Assembly (NCBI GenBank): GCA_003008705.1
Contig: PDUO01000002.1
Location: 266,898-330,897 of the forward strand
From: Pezicula radicicola
Taxonomy: Eukaryota > Ascomycota > Leotiomycetes > Helotiales > Dermateaceae
Reading direction: 5' to 3'
Length of the DNA stretch: 64,000 bases
Positions 35,644-46,178 of the stretch are shown here, piece after piece. Each line of letters opens with the position of its first letter. Position 1 is the stretch's first letter. The notes beneath the pieces were generated by a model, which did no database searches, was not told where the DNA came from, and saw only the letters and a program-made list of their open reading frames with translations. A program made the position numbers and the translations under genes.

Positions 35644-36154
35644 ATGGAAGGGGGGGCTTCCAAAGATACAGTTGATAATTCCTCATCACAAGCGAATACA
35701 ACTATTCTACCATCCCAAGTCCGTTGCAACTGGTACACCGATCCACCAAGTACAAGAGCGGTCTGGAGAGGGACTTGCGGAACTAAAGAGCAGCTCGAAG
35801 ACCGTTGCAGAGAAGTTGCAGCACGAGCAGGATTCACTCGAGTTGCAATCCGGTATGCCTTTTCACATTAACCCAAAGAAAACACTTTCAAAATCAAACA
35901 CTAATAATAATTCGTATAGCCTAACTCCCTACAATACAACTAGAGTCAATGGACAAAAGGCGCCAATAGATCGACATATTACAGCAGATTTAGGAAATCC
36001 AGGATCAGATATGTGGTCACCGTGTAAGATCTATACCGTGGGACACCCGCATCCTGACTCGGCGTTACTTTCTATACCGAATAATCCGGAGTTCTTCGCG
36101 GCTATTGAAGGTGGAAATTTTGGTAGTAATACGAAGGTTGCGCCGGAATTTTAG
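35644..36154 (+). CDS. Hypothetical protein, two exons
   Basis: Predicted 147 residues in exons 35644-35852 and 35920-36154, starting MEGGASKDTVDNSSSQANTT. The intron has a donor GTATGC, a strong branch-like CACTAATAA and acceptor TATAG, and joins in phase, which argues for a real gene. Exon 1 ends in a charged segment (GTKEQLEDRCREVAARAGFT). Exon 2 contains RVNGQKAPIDRHITADLGNP and ends NFGSNTKVAPEF. There is no signal peptide or membrane segment, and I recognise no family. It sits between two repeat copies downstream of the MCT-like transporter. A relic of a larger gene is possible. Confidence 0.45.
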
Positions 36155-36619
36155 ACTCTGCGGAGGCTCAAGGTCATGAAGGCGTTTCTGATTAGGGAAT
36201 ACTTCAAGTTGCTAAGACTTGCTGTGGACTACACTGGAGAGAAGGGTGAGCGCCATGAAGAAGGATAATCTTACTGGCACTGTCTTCAGGTTCGCATATT
36301 TTAATAGAAACTATAAATTATTCCACGGAATACAGTTTGTGGCCTACAAATAACTATGTAAAATACTTCTAAGTCTAAAATTGTCATATATAAGCCTAGG
36401 GTCATTCACTTGAGCAACTTAATTGATTTAAGAACCTCACTTGGTCTAAGTAACTCATTTGGTCTGAATAACATACATGATTTAGATAGCTCACTTGATC
36501 CACATATTTTATTTAAAGCTTATTAAACTAATATTGTATTAAATAAATAAAACTTCCGGAACAAAAACCCAAGCATTTTATAAAAAGCACGCTCGCTGAA
36601 CTACCAAAATCCAATACGC
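36155..36619. other. Intergenic, convergent 3' ends
   Basis: 465 bp between the hypothetical gene and the Zn2Cys6 regulator, largely occupied by repeat copy 9. Nothing else seen. Confidence 0.6.
36406..36501 (+). repeat. Dispersed 18-bp-period repeat, copy 9 (longest array)
   Basis: At least five units in register: TTGATTTAAGAACCTCAC, TTGGTCTAAGTAACTCAT, TTGGTCTGAATAACATAC, ATGATTTAGATAGCTCAC and a partial TTGATC. The exact 18-bp spacing despite base divergence shows an old tandem array. Confidence 0.8.
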
Positions 36620-39034
36620 CTAAACCTCCTCAACTGCAACCACGACAGTTCTTACTTCCAAACTCTTCTCCCGAGTCTCATTGACAATTTCAGTACTCGA
36701 ATCATCTCCTGAGTCGTCTTCTGAACCATCGCTTACTCCAAGAACATTAGATGGCACGTAAGTAGCTGTTTCACCACCCAGTGGCGCCGAAGCCATTACA
36801 GGATTATTCATTATATCATGCGAGACTCCTTCACCATTATCCTCCCTCCCATCTCTCACCACAACTTCAACCGTCTCCCCACCACTCACCCCAACCTCCT
36901 CTCCCACAGCACTAGCATCAACACCGCCACCACCCGCCCCCCTCAACCCAGCCAACCAATTCTGCACCCCCCTAAAAGCCCTCAACGCAACAACAACAAC
37001 CTGCCAATCCTGCAACCCAACAGCCATAGTAGCAATAGCAGTCATAGCCTTAATAAACCTCCCCTCAGCCTTATCCCTCGCAGACGGGAGTACCGAAAAC
37101 ACAATACCCAAAAAGCAACCAGGGATACGTTTCCAGGTTGTTAAAGGTACTTGCCACATATTCATCCATAGTTCGGTTAGCATGGATTGGGTACAGGCTT
37201 TGGAGAAGGGGAGACGGTGGAGGAGGGCTGTGGTGTAGATTTTTGCGGCGGCGCGGATACTAAGGAGCATGAAGTCTGGTGGTGATGGTGTGTTGGTTGG
37301 GTTTGAGATGTCTGTGTCTGTTGTGGGGGTGGTGATTATGAGGTTTTCATGGATCCAGCGGACTGCGGTGAAGAATTTTGTGGTTTGTTGATGGGATTCG
37401 TGTGTTAAGTTTAGAACTGAGGTTGTGAGGAAACGCATATCATCTAGAACCTTGGCTGCTTCTTGACAGATACCAAGTTGCTCGGCTGAATCCACGAATT
37501 TCCTGTTGGATTGGAGAAGTGGCGTGTCGAGGTGGAGTGGATATGATTGAAGTATTGGAATTATATCGTCGGGGTTGTCTTCATGGAAGAATAGAGGACA
37601 TTCGAATGCACAGGCTATTTGATAGTCTGCTCGGAAAATGTCGTAGCTTTTTTGTATGAGCTTGGCTCGGAGAAGATGGCTGGAGTTGGTAACTTACTCG
37701 GTGAGCATTTCCATGACATTTGCAGGTGCAACTTTACGTAGACCGCCTCTGAGCTTCAGCATTTCTCTTAGACCTTGCATGTGATGCCAGATTACGTCCT
37801 CGCTAGCGTAGATCCACTAAACCTGTCAACATAAAGCACCACAGTTAAGCGACCGAGAAGGAGCATTACCTCATTATATGAAAATGCTATCACAGCCAAC
37901 AAAGCTTCATCAGTGATTGCTTGCTTGCTTTTGAGATGTCCGTTGATGGCCTTAACCATAGCAAGTCTATTTTCGATAACATCCGGACACTTATCTGCTT
38001 CGATTCTGTTCGATGCAGCTATGAAATATGCTGCGGAGAGAATCCCAGAATAAGCTGTGAGTGGCGATTGGACAATGAAGGGTACCCAATTATCATGAAA
38101 GCGTGGCGGTGGGTTCTTGCCATCCAGTGAGGAGATATAAGGTGCTAAGCTTATAGTAACTGGAACATATTAGCGTAGTAGAACGTGGGCCTCAAGAATC
38201 TTCCTTACAAAGATGGAAAAGATCAGCGTTACGCCTGGAAGCCCTGATTGGTAAGGAATATAGATGCTCAACTGGTCCATTGACAATGCAGCTGTCAAGG
38301 ATTCCCCAATACGCCTCCTTACAGCGTTCCCGACGGTCCGCATCAGCTCGAGACTGTTGAGCGAAAGAGGAGGCCCGTGCAATTTCCGGGGACCTAGGAG
38401 TATGGATTAGCTGTACATGGGAATTGGCTGGTGCAGATTCTCGCCGATTGTGGGTGGTTGGGCTTAAAGTTCTCGTTCCCCATAACGAGGCTAATGCAAC
38501 AGCGTTGGCTTCCGGAGTAAGGTGGCGTTCGGTATGCAGACTACCACTACTGGGGTTCAGTATAAAGGAGTTGTCACTTGCTTGTCGAGGTCTTGATGTA
38601 CTGAGATGGGATATCTCGCCTTTTACACCATAATTCTTGGATGCATTCAACTTGGGTGTCTGTGGCGGTTCCTCAAAGTTGATCACAATTTCGGTATAAA
38701 CTGGAGGTTTCCTGTACTTTTGTTCAGCATTTCTCTTATAATTCTCTATTCTAAAGCAACTTTATCCTGTCAACTTACTTTAAGTTCTCATACACACATT
38801 CAACAGGAGGAAACCTTCTCAAACAATTGTTACACGGTCGGTCTTTTGCCTGATTACACTACAACCCCATTTCATCAGTCCCTGTGTCCCTCAAAAAGAG
38901 ACGGCACAGAAGCGCCCCAATCATACCTTCTGTTTCCTCCGACGACATTCTGTACACGAGATAGCAGGTCGCTGTCGAGTACTACGCTGTGTCCTGGGTC
39001 CACGTCCAGCATGCGAGTCTTCGGAGGTAAGCAT
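36620..39034 (-). CDS. Zn2Cys6 fungal transcription factor
   Basis: Predicted 710-residue sequence-specific regulator in six exons: 39034-38927, 38858-38779, 38732-38209, 38144-37870, 37816-37698 and 37646-36620. The binuclear zinc cluster near residues 27-60 (C-x2-C-x6-C-x7-C-x2-C-x8-C) is split by intron 1: CTECRRRKQK on exon 1, CNQAKDRPCNNCLRRFPPVE and CVY on exon 2. The middle region carries a fungal_trans_2-like domain (FHDNWVPFIVQSPLTAYSG; WIYASEDVIWHHMQGLREML; LRGGL). The C-terminus is acidic and Ser-rich (DGSEDDSGDDSSTEIV), plausibly an activation domain. Intron 5 is read as a 51-nt intron ending in AAAAAAG. An alternative 18-nt intron is too short to splice. The start MLTSEDSHAGRGPRTQR is the first in-frame ATG. 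Intron 2 (46 nt, acceptor AAGAG) is the least certain. Targets unknown. Confidence 0.87.
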
Positions 39035-40178
39035 TATTGATGTCGTAGATCAGGGTAATTCTACCCACTTCCCGGAACATGCGGGGGGTTGAGTTGAGTA
39101 TTCATTTTTGGCCTGGTTGCAGTGCGAATCTTTCAGCTAAAAAGGCAATGAGTCGGTCATAACTTGAGCTGGACTAGCGGGACGTCCGAGTTCAGTCATC
39201 AACACGTGATCTGCTCTAAATCCAGGCTTGGTTGCTTGAAAACAGAGTCAAAATGGTTCAAGATACTTCAGAATATTGTTTGGTCTTTATTTCTAGAAGA
39301 GAGTTGTACAACATAGGATATTAAGCAAGAATAAAAGAAAGGAAATGTTACCCCTTTTGCTACACGTGATAATTAATGAGGCAAAATCCTGCTTTAGCGA
39401 CATAATTCTTTTTCTTTTCCTGCAGCTGACTTGTCTCATTTCTATAAAGAGATGAACTTGCCTAACCGAGTTCTCTAGACTGGCAAACTTACTCCAGACT
39501 ATAAACAAACAAGGAGATCTGTCGAAAGTCTCGTGAGAAATAGTGCAAAGTAGTTTATTTGTTAAAACCTCGGTTTGCCGAGGCCTGCGGCTGTACGACC
39601 CTGTGTAACGTTTGCGGACTCGCCGATCAATAGTCCTTTCTACCAACGCTACCTAGTTTAGCCTGTGAAAGAAGGATAACAAAAATTTATCTTAAGAGTA
39701 TGTAGGAGAGGCTTTATGCTACTCTCCATTTGCTCCCCTTCTACCAGCTCGCTTCCCCTTTTTGCTCGCTTATGATTTCTTCAGTCTAAAGTTCCCAGAA
39801 TCTTGTACAAGTCTAATACTTAATGACCTATAGACTCTGGCTAGTCTGTACTAGACTAAAAACTTTTATCATTCAGATAATAAGTAGATTGAAAATATAC
39901 AAGTTTATCCTTGTTTTAGAACAATCTAATGCACAAGTTTGAAATCGAATACTAGTATCAGAATCAAGTGAGTTACTCTAGCTAAGCTAGTAAGCTAATT
40001 TCTCGAAGAAGTCATTTAGTTAGAAGACCTTTTGCTCCTAGCGACTGATTTTAGACTCTAAGATACATTACACATTCAGTTACATAGCACGGATAGTATA
40101 GTACGAAACATTTTACCATTTCTATAAGATAAATTCTCATCTCTTCTCCACAACCTAAAAACCACCACCCCACAACCC
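39035..40178. other. Intergenic, upstream of the Zn2Cys6 regulator
   Basis: About 1.1 kb of AT-rich DNA. The minus-strand open frame 39293-39646 has no coding character I can support. A short reverse-orientation repeat copy lies at 39962-39980. Confidence 0.55.
39962..39980 (-). repeat. Dispersed 18-bp-period repeat, copy 10 (single unit)
   Basis: Minus-strand reading AGAGTAACTCACTTGATTC is one near-perfect unit. Confidence 0.6.
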
Positions 40179-41773
40179 TCACAAAGCATATTTAAAATCC
40201 AAAGCCAAATCCCCCTCCAACCCATTATCCTCAACCCCCTCAGCAATCAACGTCTCCTTCACAATATTCCTCCTCCTCAAAATAAAATAAGCCCAAACAA
40301 CAACAATAACAGCCAAAGTCTCCATCCCAGCCGAAATAGCATTACCCATAACATATCTCGGACTCTGCGAAGATGGATAAAGTTGTGAAGCAACCAAACC
40401 CGATAGATTTCCCAATGATACGAAAATAGGAACACCGACTGAGCGTTTGTAATCCGGTTGGAGGTTGATGGTTACCCAGGTAAGGATTAGTGCGTTGAAT
40501 GTATATATACCTATTCCAAACCATGAGCCAAAAAAATCAAAACTTTTAAAAAAGGAAAGGGAGTGACGTACCGGCACAACATAAAAACATAGCAAAATAT
40601 CCCACACCAGGCACAGGACTAGCAGCCGCAAGAACATACCCAACAATAACCGGAATGGGCATAACAAACAAAAACAAAGCCCTCTTTTGAACTTTATCAG
40701 ATGCCCAAGCCGAAACAATCAAAACAATCCCACCAAGACAATAAACAGGAATAGTAAGATAATTAGCCTGTAAATTATCAAAGCCCAATCCCTGAATAAT
40801 AGTAGGTAAAAAAGTACCAAATCCAAAAATAGCAACCGAAGAACAGAAGAATGATAAGGAAGCGGCGTAAATGAAAGGATCCTTGAGAGCCATCTTTGCA
40901 TATTTCCAATCAAATATATCATCGCCTTTATACTTGATATCTCTTAGTTTCCGTTTCCTCATCAACTCTTTTTCGGCGGATGTTAGGAACCAAGCTGATT
41001 CGGGCGTATTCGGAAAACTTAACCAACATCCCGCACAAACGACTAGACTTACAGCCCCCTCAATAATAAATAACCATCTCCAAGCAGCAATGCCTCGTCT
41101 TGCACCCATACTCTGAATTCCATAAGCGAAGAGACCTCCAAAAGCACCACTCATAACATTAGCGAAATAAATCAGAGCAACTCTTTTTGCTGTGTCTTTG
41201 CGATCCCAGATCGTACTGAAGATAAAGGCGAAGCCTGGTGCTACTCCTGCTTCACACATTCCGAGGAGCATTCGAACGGCGATTGCTTGGCCGTAGGTTT
41301 GGATGAAACCGGTGCTGATTGTTACGATGGACCAGGAGGTTAGGGCTACAGCAAGGACTTTGTTGGGACCGAAACGTTTGACGCACATTACCCATGGGGT
41401 TTCGAGCAGGATGTAGGGAACATAAAAGAGGGTGCTTATATTTCCGAATTCGGTGCCTTTTAAATGGAGGTCGGTGGCGAAGCCGAAGACTTTGGCATTT
41501 CCTAGGGGATGTTAAAATCTGTAAAGGGTGGAGGCAGTGAGACAATAGAGACTTACCAATATTTGAACGGTCTAGATAATTGAGTAAGATAAATATAAAA
41601 GCTTGGGGAAGGACAATCATGTCAAACTTCCTCAGTGTACGCCTTTCCGCTTCTGGATCGATGTAGATTTCACTAGTTGGGAGATTCTCAGCAGCTGGAT
41701 TTTCATTGTCGCTTGCGGATAGCGAGTTAGCAGTGCCAACGACGTCTTCCTTTCCAGCCATTGGAGGCTCCAT
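40179..41773 (-). CDS. MFS transporter, anion:cation symporter (ACS/Dal5-like) family
   Basis: Predicted 492-residue carrier in three exons: 41773-41557, 41501-40572 and 40510-40179. The splice at the first junction recreates LDRSNIGNAKVFGF, the LDRxNIGNA signature of the fungal ACS family (allantoate, nicotinate, pantothenate and vitamin symporters). Further family blocks are GMCEAGVAPGFAFIFSTIWD, GIAAWRWLFIIEGAVSLVVC and the central loop FPNTPESAWFLTSAEKELMR. The C-terminus carries IGIYTFNALILTWVTINLQP and ends LEGDLALDFKYAL. About 12 membrane segments are visible and length is normal. It lies between a Zn2Cys6 regulator and trimethyllysine dioxygenase, all on the minus strand. Substrate is not deducible, and a quaternary-amine or vitamin substrate is only a context guess. 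Confidence 0.9.
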
Positions 41774-42628
41774 TGTGGACAGTATGGAAATGAAACTTCA
41801 CAATATTACAGCTTATTGCTCGCAGAAGGAAGAGATCCAGAGCAACACTCTATTATGAGGGAACGGGAGAGCTTGCCCTTTATATTTTTCAACATTACGG
41901 TCAAAATTTGCGGATAGGGCAATGATAAGCTTGACTTGGCAGCTTTCGACCCACTAGATTTCGGTGCTTCCTTTCAATTCCGATTGTAAAATGGAGATTG
42001 TACTCCGTACCTATCTCATAAGATAATCTTATCTGAGCGTACAAAAGATACAATAGCAAAAGTGGGCAAGGGATCTTGGCCGAGAACCCGACCTCGCTTG
42101 ACCAATGCTTGGCCGTCAGGCGGGTCAGGTACTGATCGCCACTGACTTCATGGTACGATGCTAGTTGCTTTGTACGAGATAATTATAAATAGAAAGATAT
42201 CTGCTAAGATATAAGAGATTGATTTGAGTAGATTACCCTACTTAATTTCAGTAACTAACCAAATTTAAGTATTTGAGTAACTCACTTGATTTGAGTAGAC
42301 TATCCTTGTGATCCTTTACGTTAATATAGTCCAAATGAAAATGATCTCTTACAAAGTAATCAGTACTGTACTTTATCAGTATCAGATGTATTTGAATTCT
42401 CAGCTACACAATTGAAAGTGTCGAAGAAAGATATAGGAATAGTGCATCAGTAATGAAAGGACAATACTTGCAGAGTAGCAGTGATGATTTTTGCGGAATG
42501 AATTGCATTACAAGTCAAATCATTGGTTCAAGTAGTTGAAAATATTGACCGATGAACAGACGATGTTGAATCTGGCAATGGCCAAGTAAATCAAACCCTA
42601 CTGACTTCCAAAAGGGAGCCGCGCGCAG
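41774..42628. other. Intergenic with MITE-like element
   Basis: 855 bp; holds the ACS transporter upstream region and the element at 42168-42356. No gene seen. Confidence 0.6.
42168..42356 (+). mobile_element. Small MITE-like element with 18-bp-period core, copy 11
   Basis: The left end CTTTGTACGAGATAATTAT pairs with the reverse complement of the right end (CTTTGTAAGAGATCATTTT), about 17 of 19 matching. The left arm contains AGATATAAGAGATTGATTTG, homologous to copy 2 (AGATATAGGAGATAGATTTG). The core carries units such as TTGAGTAACTCACTTGATTT and ends AAAATGATCTCTTACAAAG. No coding capacity. The flanks show no clear duplication. Confidence 0.7.
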
Positions 42629-44616
42629 TTATAGAATTTGAAATAAGGCTTCTTCCCTAGTATAATTTGTGTTGCGCCATCTCGAGATATAATCATCGTG
42701 GTTGACTAGGTTTCACATTAGTAAAGGTTTCAAAAAGGGCTAATTTGGACTTACTATAGCCTCCACAGATCCTGCGCTTGCCAGTGAACGCCGATCGACC
42801 ATGAAGGACGCGCCAATTATCAAAAACTATGTTTGATCAGTTCATGCGCTCTTCTGCGAGGTCAAAATATGGGGGTATAATAAAAGTATAAGTTACTCAG
42901 TGGCCGTCCAGGCTTCAACTGCTCCCAATACTCCATGCTCTCCCTCTTCAAAATCGCATCCCACATTCTCGCGGCTTCGTACCATCTATTGGCATTGCGC
43001 GGATCGCCGCCATGGTAACCGTGGATTACGAGCGTTCCACGATCATCATTATTCCATCTGACCTGAGTCAAAGGTGCTATTCCCAGGGATTCACGGCCAG
43101 GGCTGACCTCTGCTCGGGCATTTAGCACTGGGAACGGCCGGCCGGGCGTTATCGTGATTCCGTCGTTCCCACTAGCATGCCATGGCACTGACATATGACA
43201 TAGAGCTTTGTAAGCTTCATAATCTTCTGTGCGCAATATCTCGGCAGCTTTAAAGCCGTCAACCAGAAGTGAGGCACCGCCACTGCCATCCGTATGGGAA
43301 AGAAGGTGAAACATTTGCAGACCGGCGGGATCCGTAAAGTATGTTGTATCAGTGTGTGCTTGAAGGGCCAGCGATGTATAAGCTGTGTCTTTCATTGTGA
43401 GGTCGGAAGTGAAATCATAGAAACCACCTGTCTTGTTAGCATGTGATCATCAAAATCCCAGTTTGAATTTGTTATGTACCATAATGAGTAATCCGCACGA
43501 AAGCGATCCGCTCGATGAGCTCTTGCGTTTTTTCGGGTGAGATAGGGCAATCGTCTACGAAGCAAAAGCCGAATTCTCTCTGTTAGAAATTAACATCTGC
43601 TTCTTTTTAAAAGTCCTGGTGATCAAGTGGATTCCACTTACAATTTTTGAGGTCCATTTGCCTACCCCTTTATCGTCGGCCATGATCTCATCATAGTGGA
43701 CTGATGGAGGGTTGTTCTTGATCTCGGAACCCCAGTAGGTAAGTCCACCTTCAGCTCTGCCTTGTATCAACACCCAGTCCCCTACAAGTGCTCTTTGAGA
43801 CTAACCTCTCTCTTCGAGCCTTTGCCTGAAGAGCTCTGTGTTGTTTGTATTTGTATAACCACTCCCAAGGGTATAAGCTGATATGTCCGTCGTTGGCCCC
43901 TGAACGTAATGTTTAGCTCACCTCTAATCAAGCTTCAAATAGGACGACCCTACATGTAACACGCAACCCCGCCTTCTCTACGATTACTTCTTGCGGCATA
44001 ATATCCCGAGGTATCTAGACTGTATTAGATGGTAAAATGGGTCATGTGTTTAGACAACATACCGAAAACGTGTCAAATGCTCTTTGCATAGTATCTTGGT
44101 TAACACAACTTGCACAACGGCAATTATCCCTGCTACTTGTTAATATTATGAAATTTGAGCTTTTAAGCAAGATTAATCCCTACCTCAACCAGAAATGAGG
44201 ACTAGAGATTTTTTAGCATTGAAGCAATGTATGACTTGGAGTGGGCGAATTGCTTACTACGTAACCTCTTTCTTAGAAATCTTGGTAGTCTGAGTGTGAT
44301 ATCTCCACCGGATCGGAATTCCCTTCTTATCCCAGGAAGGAACAGGCTCAGAGACATATACATCTCCTGATAAGCTGACTACTGAATGTGGAATACTCCC
44401 ACCATCCACATAATCATTAGCCAACAATCCGAAAGGCTCACCTCCAAGCGAGTCCTGCCGAAAGAAGAAGACACCATCCTTCCTGTTTATTGGCAAGCTG
44501 GAGAAAGGCCTCAATTTCACTGATTGGGTGAAGCGGGCATTGTTGAAACAGATCGAGGAAGCACGATGCTGGAGAACTCTCCGTGCAGTGGAGACTGCGT
44601 AGACGCGCAATGACAT
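42629..44616 (-). CDS. TMLHE: Trimethyllysine dioxygenase (carnitine biosynthesis)
   Basis: Fe(II)/2-oxoglutarate dioxygenase hydroxylating N6-trimethyllysine, the first step to carnitine. Predicted 496 residues in ten exons: 44616-44261, 44201-44184, 44129-44063, 44014-43954, 43899-43806, 43756-43642, 43579-43480, 43427-42897, 42826-42755 and 42705-42629. The N-terminus MSLRVYAVSTARRVLQHRAS looks like a mitochondrial presequence. The small Zn-binding region is FWLRDNCRCASC, partly encoded by an 18-nt micro-exon. Next comes DGHISLYPWEWLYKY, then WGSEIKNNPPSVHYDEIMAD. The iron-binding HxD is in LALQAHTDTTYFTDPAGLQM and the distal His in DNWRVLHGRSAFTGKRRICG. The FTGxRxxCGxY end separates it from gamma-butyrobetaine dioxygenase. 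All phases close exactly. A 24-nt mini-intron reading at exon 5/6 was rejected for a 49-nt one. Divergent from CCL1. Confidence 0.93.
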
Positions 44617-44945
44617 TGTGGTTGACAAGAAGTATCAATGGTGGGAAATTTGTTTGTGTGAGGCTTATGGAGCTGTTTATATCATCACCTATGATATTAC
44701 ATGTTTGTCATGTTGTGCACTGTGTTGGCAATGTTGCACCAAACTATCTGGTGATCCTGTTGTCTTGGTAGCATGAAGGTTGCTCTTAGTCGTCCGAGGT
44801 CCCCGGAAAGGATAATTTAATGGCCGATACTATGGAACTAGTCCTCATCTGGAGTTGACATTGATCAGTAAGGTACCATCTGGCAACCTCCCAGAGCTCA
44901 TAATCTCGACTCCTCTGAATCCCTTTACACAACACCACCTCTACA
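44617..44945. promoter_or_regulatory. Short bidirectional promoter, TMLHE / CCL1
   Basis: The 329 bp between two divergent start codons must contain both promoters and 5' leaders. Nothing else fits there. Specific factor sites cannot be assigned. Confidence 0.6.
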
Positions 44946-46178
44946 ATGTCCGAAGACGAACGGTACCGTACCTCAACCCAATATCGCCTATGGTCCTACA
45001 CGCCCGCAGCACTGGCGTCTCTCCGCGCAACCACGAATCGCATCGCTGCAAATCGAGTCCGCGAAGCTGTGCAGCGAGCGCGAGAATCCCAATCGCGCGT
45101 TGTATCCTCAACAGACACAAGCGAAGGAGAGAATGGAAGTCGCGCCGTGAGTGCGCTTCCAGAGGGAGAGGTGGATTGCCTGACTGTAGAGGAAGAGCTC
45201 AAGCTTGTAGCTTTCTACTGCAGGCAGACGATTCAACTAGGCGACCATTTGAAGGTGCCTACCGACGTTAAGGTAAGCTACAATTGCACTCCTCACATTC
45301 TCTTCCTACATCCTCTTCTCACTTCTCTTCCTGTATACTCTTCTCACATTCTCTATGCAAAACAGGCAACAGCAATACAATACATAAAAAGATTCTACAT
45401 AACCAACTCCCTAATGACTTACCACCCAACAACAATCCTAAAAACCGCCCTCTTCTTCGCAACAAAAACCGAAAACCACTACTTCAGACTCAGCAAATTC
45501 GCCGACGCAATCGGAAAAACAACACCAGAAGACGTGCTAGCCTCCGAATTCCTACTCACACAAGGTCTACGCTTTACATTCGACGTACGCCATCCATTTC
45601 GGGCTTTAGAAGGCGCAGTAATGGAGTTACAAGCGATTGCGAATGGGAAATTGCAGATAGATGTGCCGAGGACGTGGGATAATAGGGAGATGGAGAGGAA
45701 AGTTAAGGAAGCGCATGGAAAAGCAAGGGAATATCTGAAGACGTCTGCGTTACTCACAGATGTATATTTCCACTACACACCCTCACAAATAATGCTCGCA
45801 TCACTCCTCCAAGCCGACCGCGAACTAACAGTCTTCTATCTCGCTGTAAAATTCCCAGCACCCCCCACAAACACCACCAACATACTCGGAGAAAAGGTCT
45901 TCCGCACCCTCGATGCGTGCGCAAAGATACTCGCAACCGTCCCCCCAAACTCCCAACCCGCAGACGACGAAATGAAAGAATTAAAACGCTTAGCAAAGAA
46001 ATTAAACAAATGTCGAAATCCAGAAAAAGTAGATCTTGTAGGCTTACAGCGAGCAAAGAGGGAAGGAGCAGATGACGAAGATGATAAGGTAGTTAAGAAA
46101 AGAAAGTTAGAAAGGGAAGGTCTAGCAAAGGAAGGAGAAGATTTATTCGGTCCAGCTATAAAGAAAGAGAGTTCTTAG
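44946..46178 (+). CDS. CCL1: Cyclin H-like subunit of TFIIH kinase (Ccl1)
   Basis: Regulatory cyclin of the TFIIH kinase (CAK) that phosphorylates the RNA polymerase II CTD. Predicted 379 residues in two exons, 44946-45272 and 45366-46178. The N-terminus reads MSEDERYRTSTQYRLWSYTP, the SxQYRxWxF-type start of cyclin H. The first cyclin box runs from LTVEEELKLVAFYCRQTIQL through KATAIQYIKRFYITNSLMTY and ALFFATKTENHYFRLSKFA. The second box includes YTPSQIMLASLLQADRELTV. The C-terminus is highly charged (VVKKRKLEREGLAKEGEDLF). Intron 45273-45365 is phase 0 and joins DVK to ATAIQY. ATG 44946 begins the family-typical start. It shares a 329-bp divergent promoter with the dioxygenase. Confidence 0.92.
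   Translation: MSEDERYRTSTQYRLWSYTPAALASLRATTNRIAANRVREAVQRARESQSRVVSSTDTSEGENGSRAVSALPEGEVDCLTVEEELKLVAFYCRQTIQLGDHLKVPTDVKVSYNCTPHILFLHPLLTSLPVYSSHILYAKQATAIQYIKRFYITNSLMTYHPTTILKTALFFATKTENHYFRLSKFADAIGKTTPEDVLASEFLLTQGLRFTFDVRHPFRALEGAVMELQAIANGKLQIDVPRTWDNREMERKVKEAHGKAREYLKTSALLTDVYFHYTPSQIMLASLLQADRELTVFYLAVKFPAPPTNTTNILGEKVFRTLDACAKILATVPPNSQPADDEMKELKRLAKKLNKCRNPEKVDLVGLQRAKREGADDEDDKVVKKRKLEREGLAKEGEDLFGPAIKKESS

Noticed and set aside
37680..37697. 18-nt intron in the Zn2Cys6 regulator
   Set aside because: It would restore the frame but is far too short to splice. The 51-nt intron 37697-37647 fits GT-AG, phase and family sequence.
39293..39646. 117-residue minus-strand ORF
   Set aside because: AT-rich, no family, no splice context and no conserved-looking segment.
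43782..43805. 24-nt intron in trimethyllysine dioxygenase
   Set aside because: Too short and the wrong phase. The 49-nt alternative ending in GGCAG gives the correct frame.
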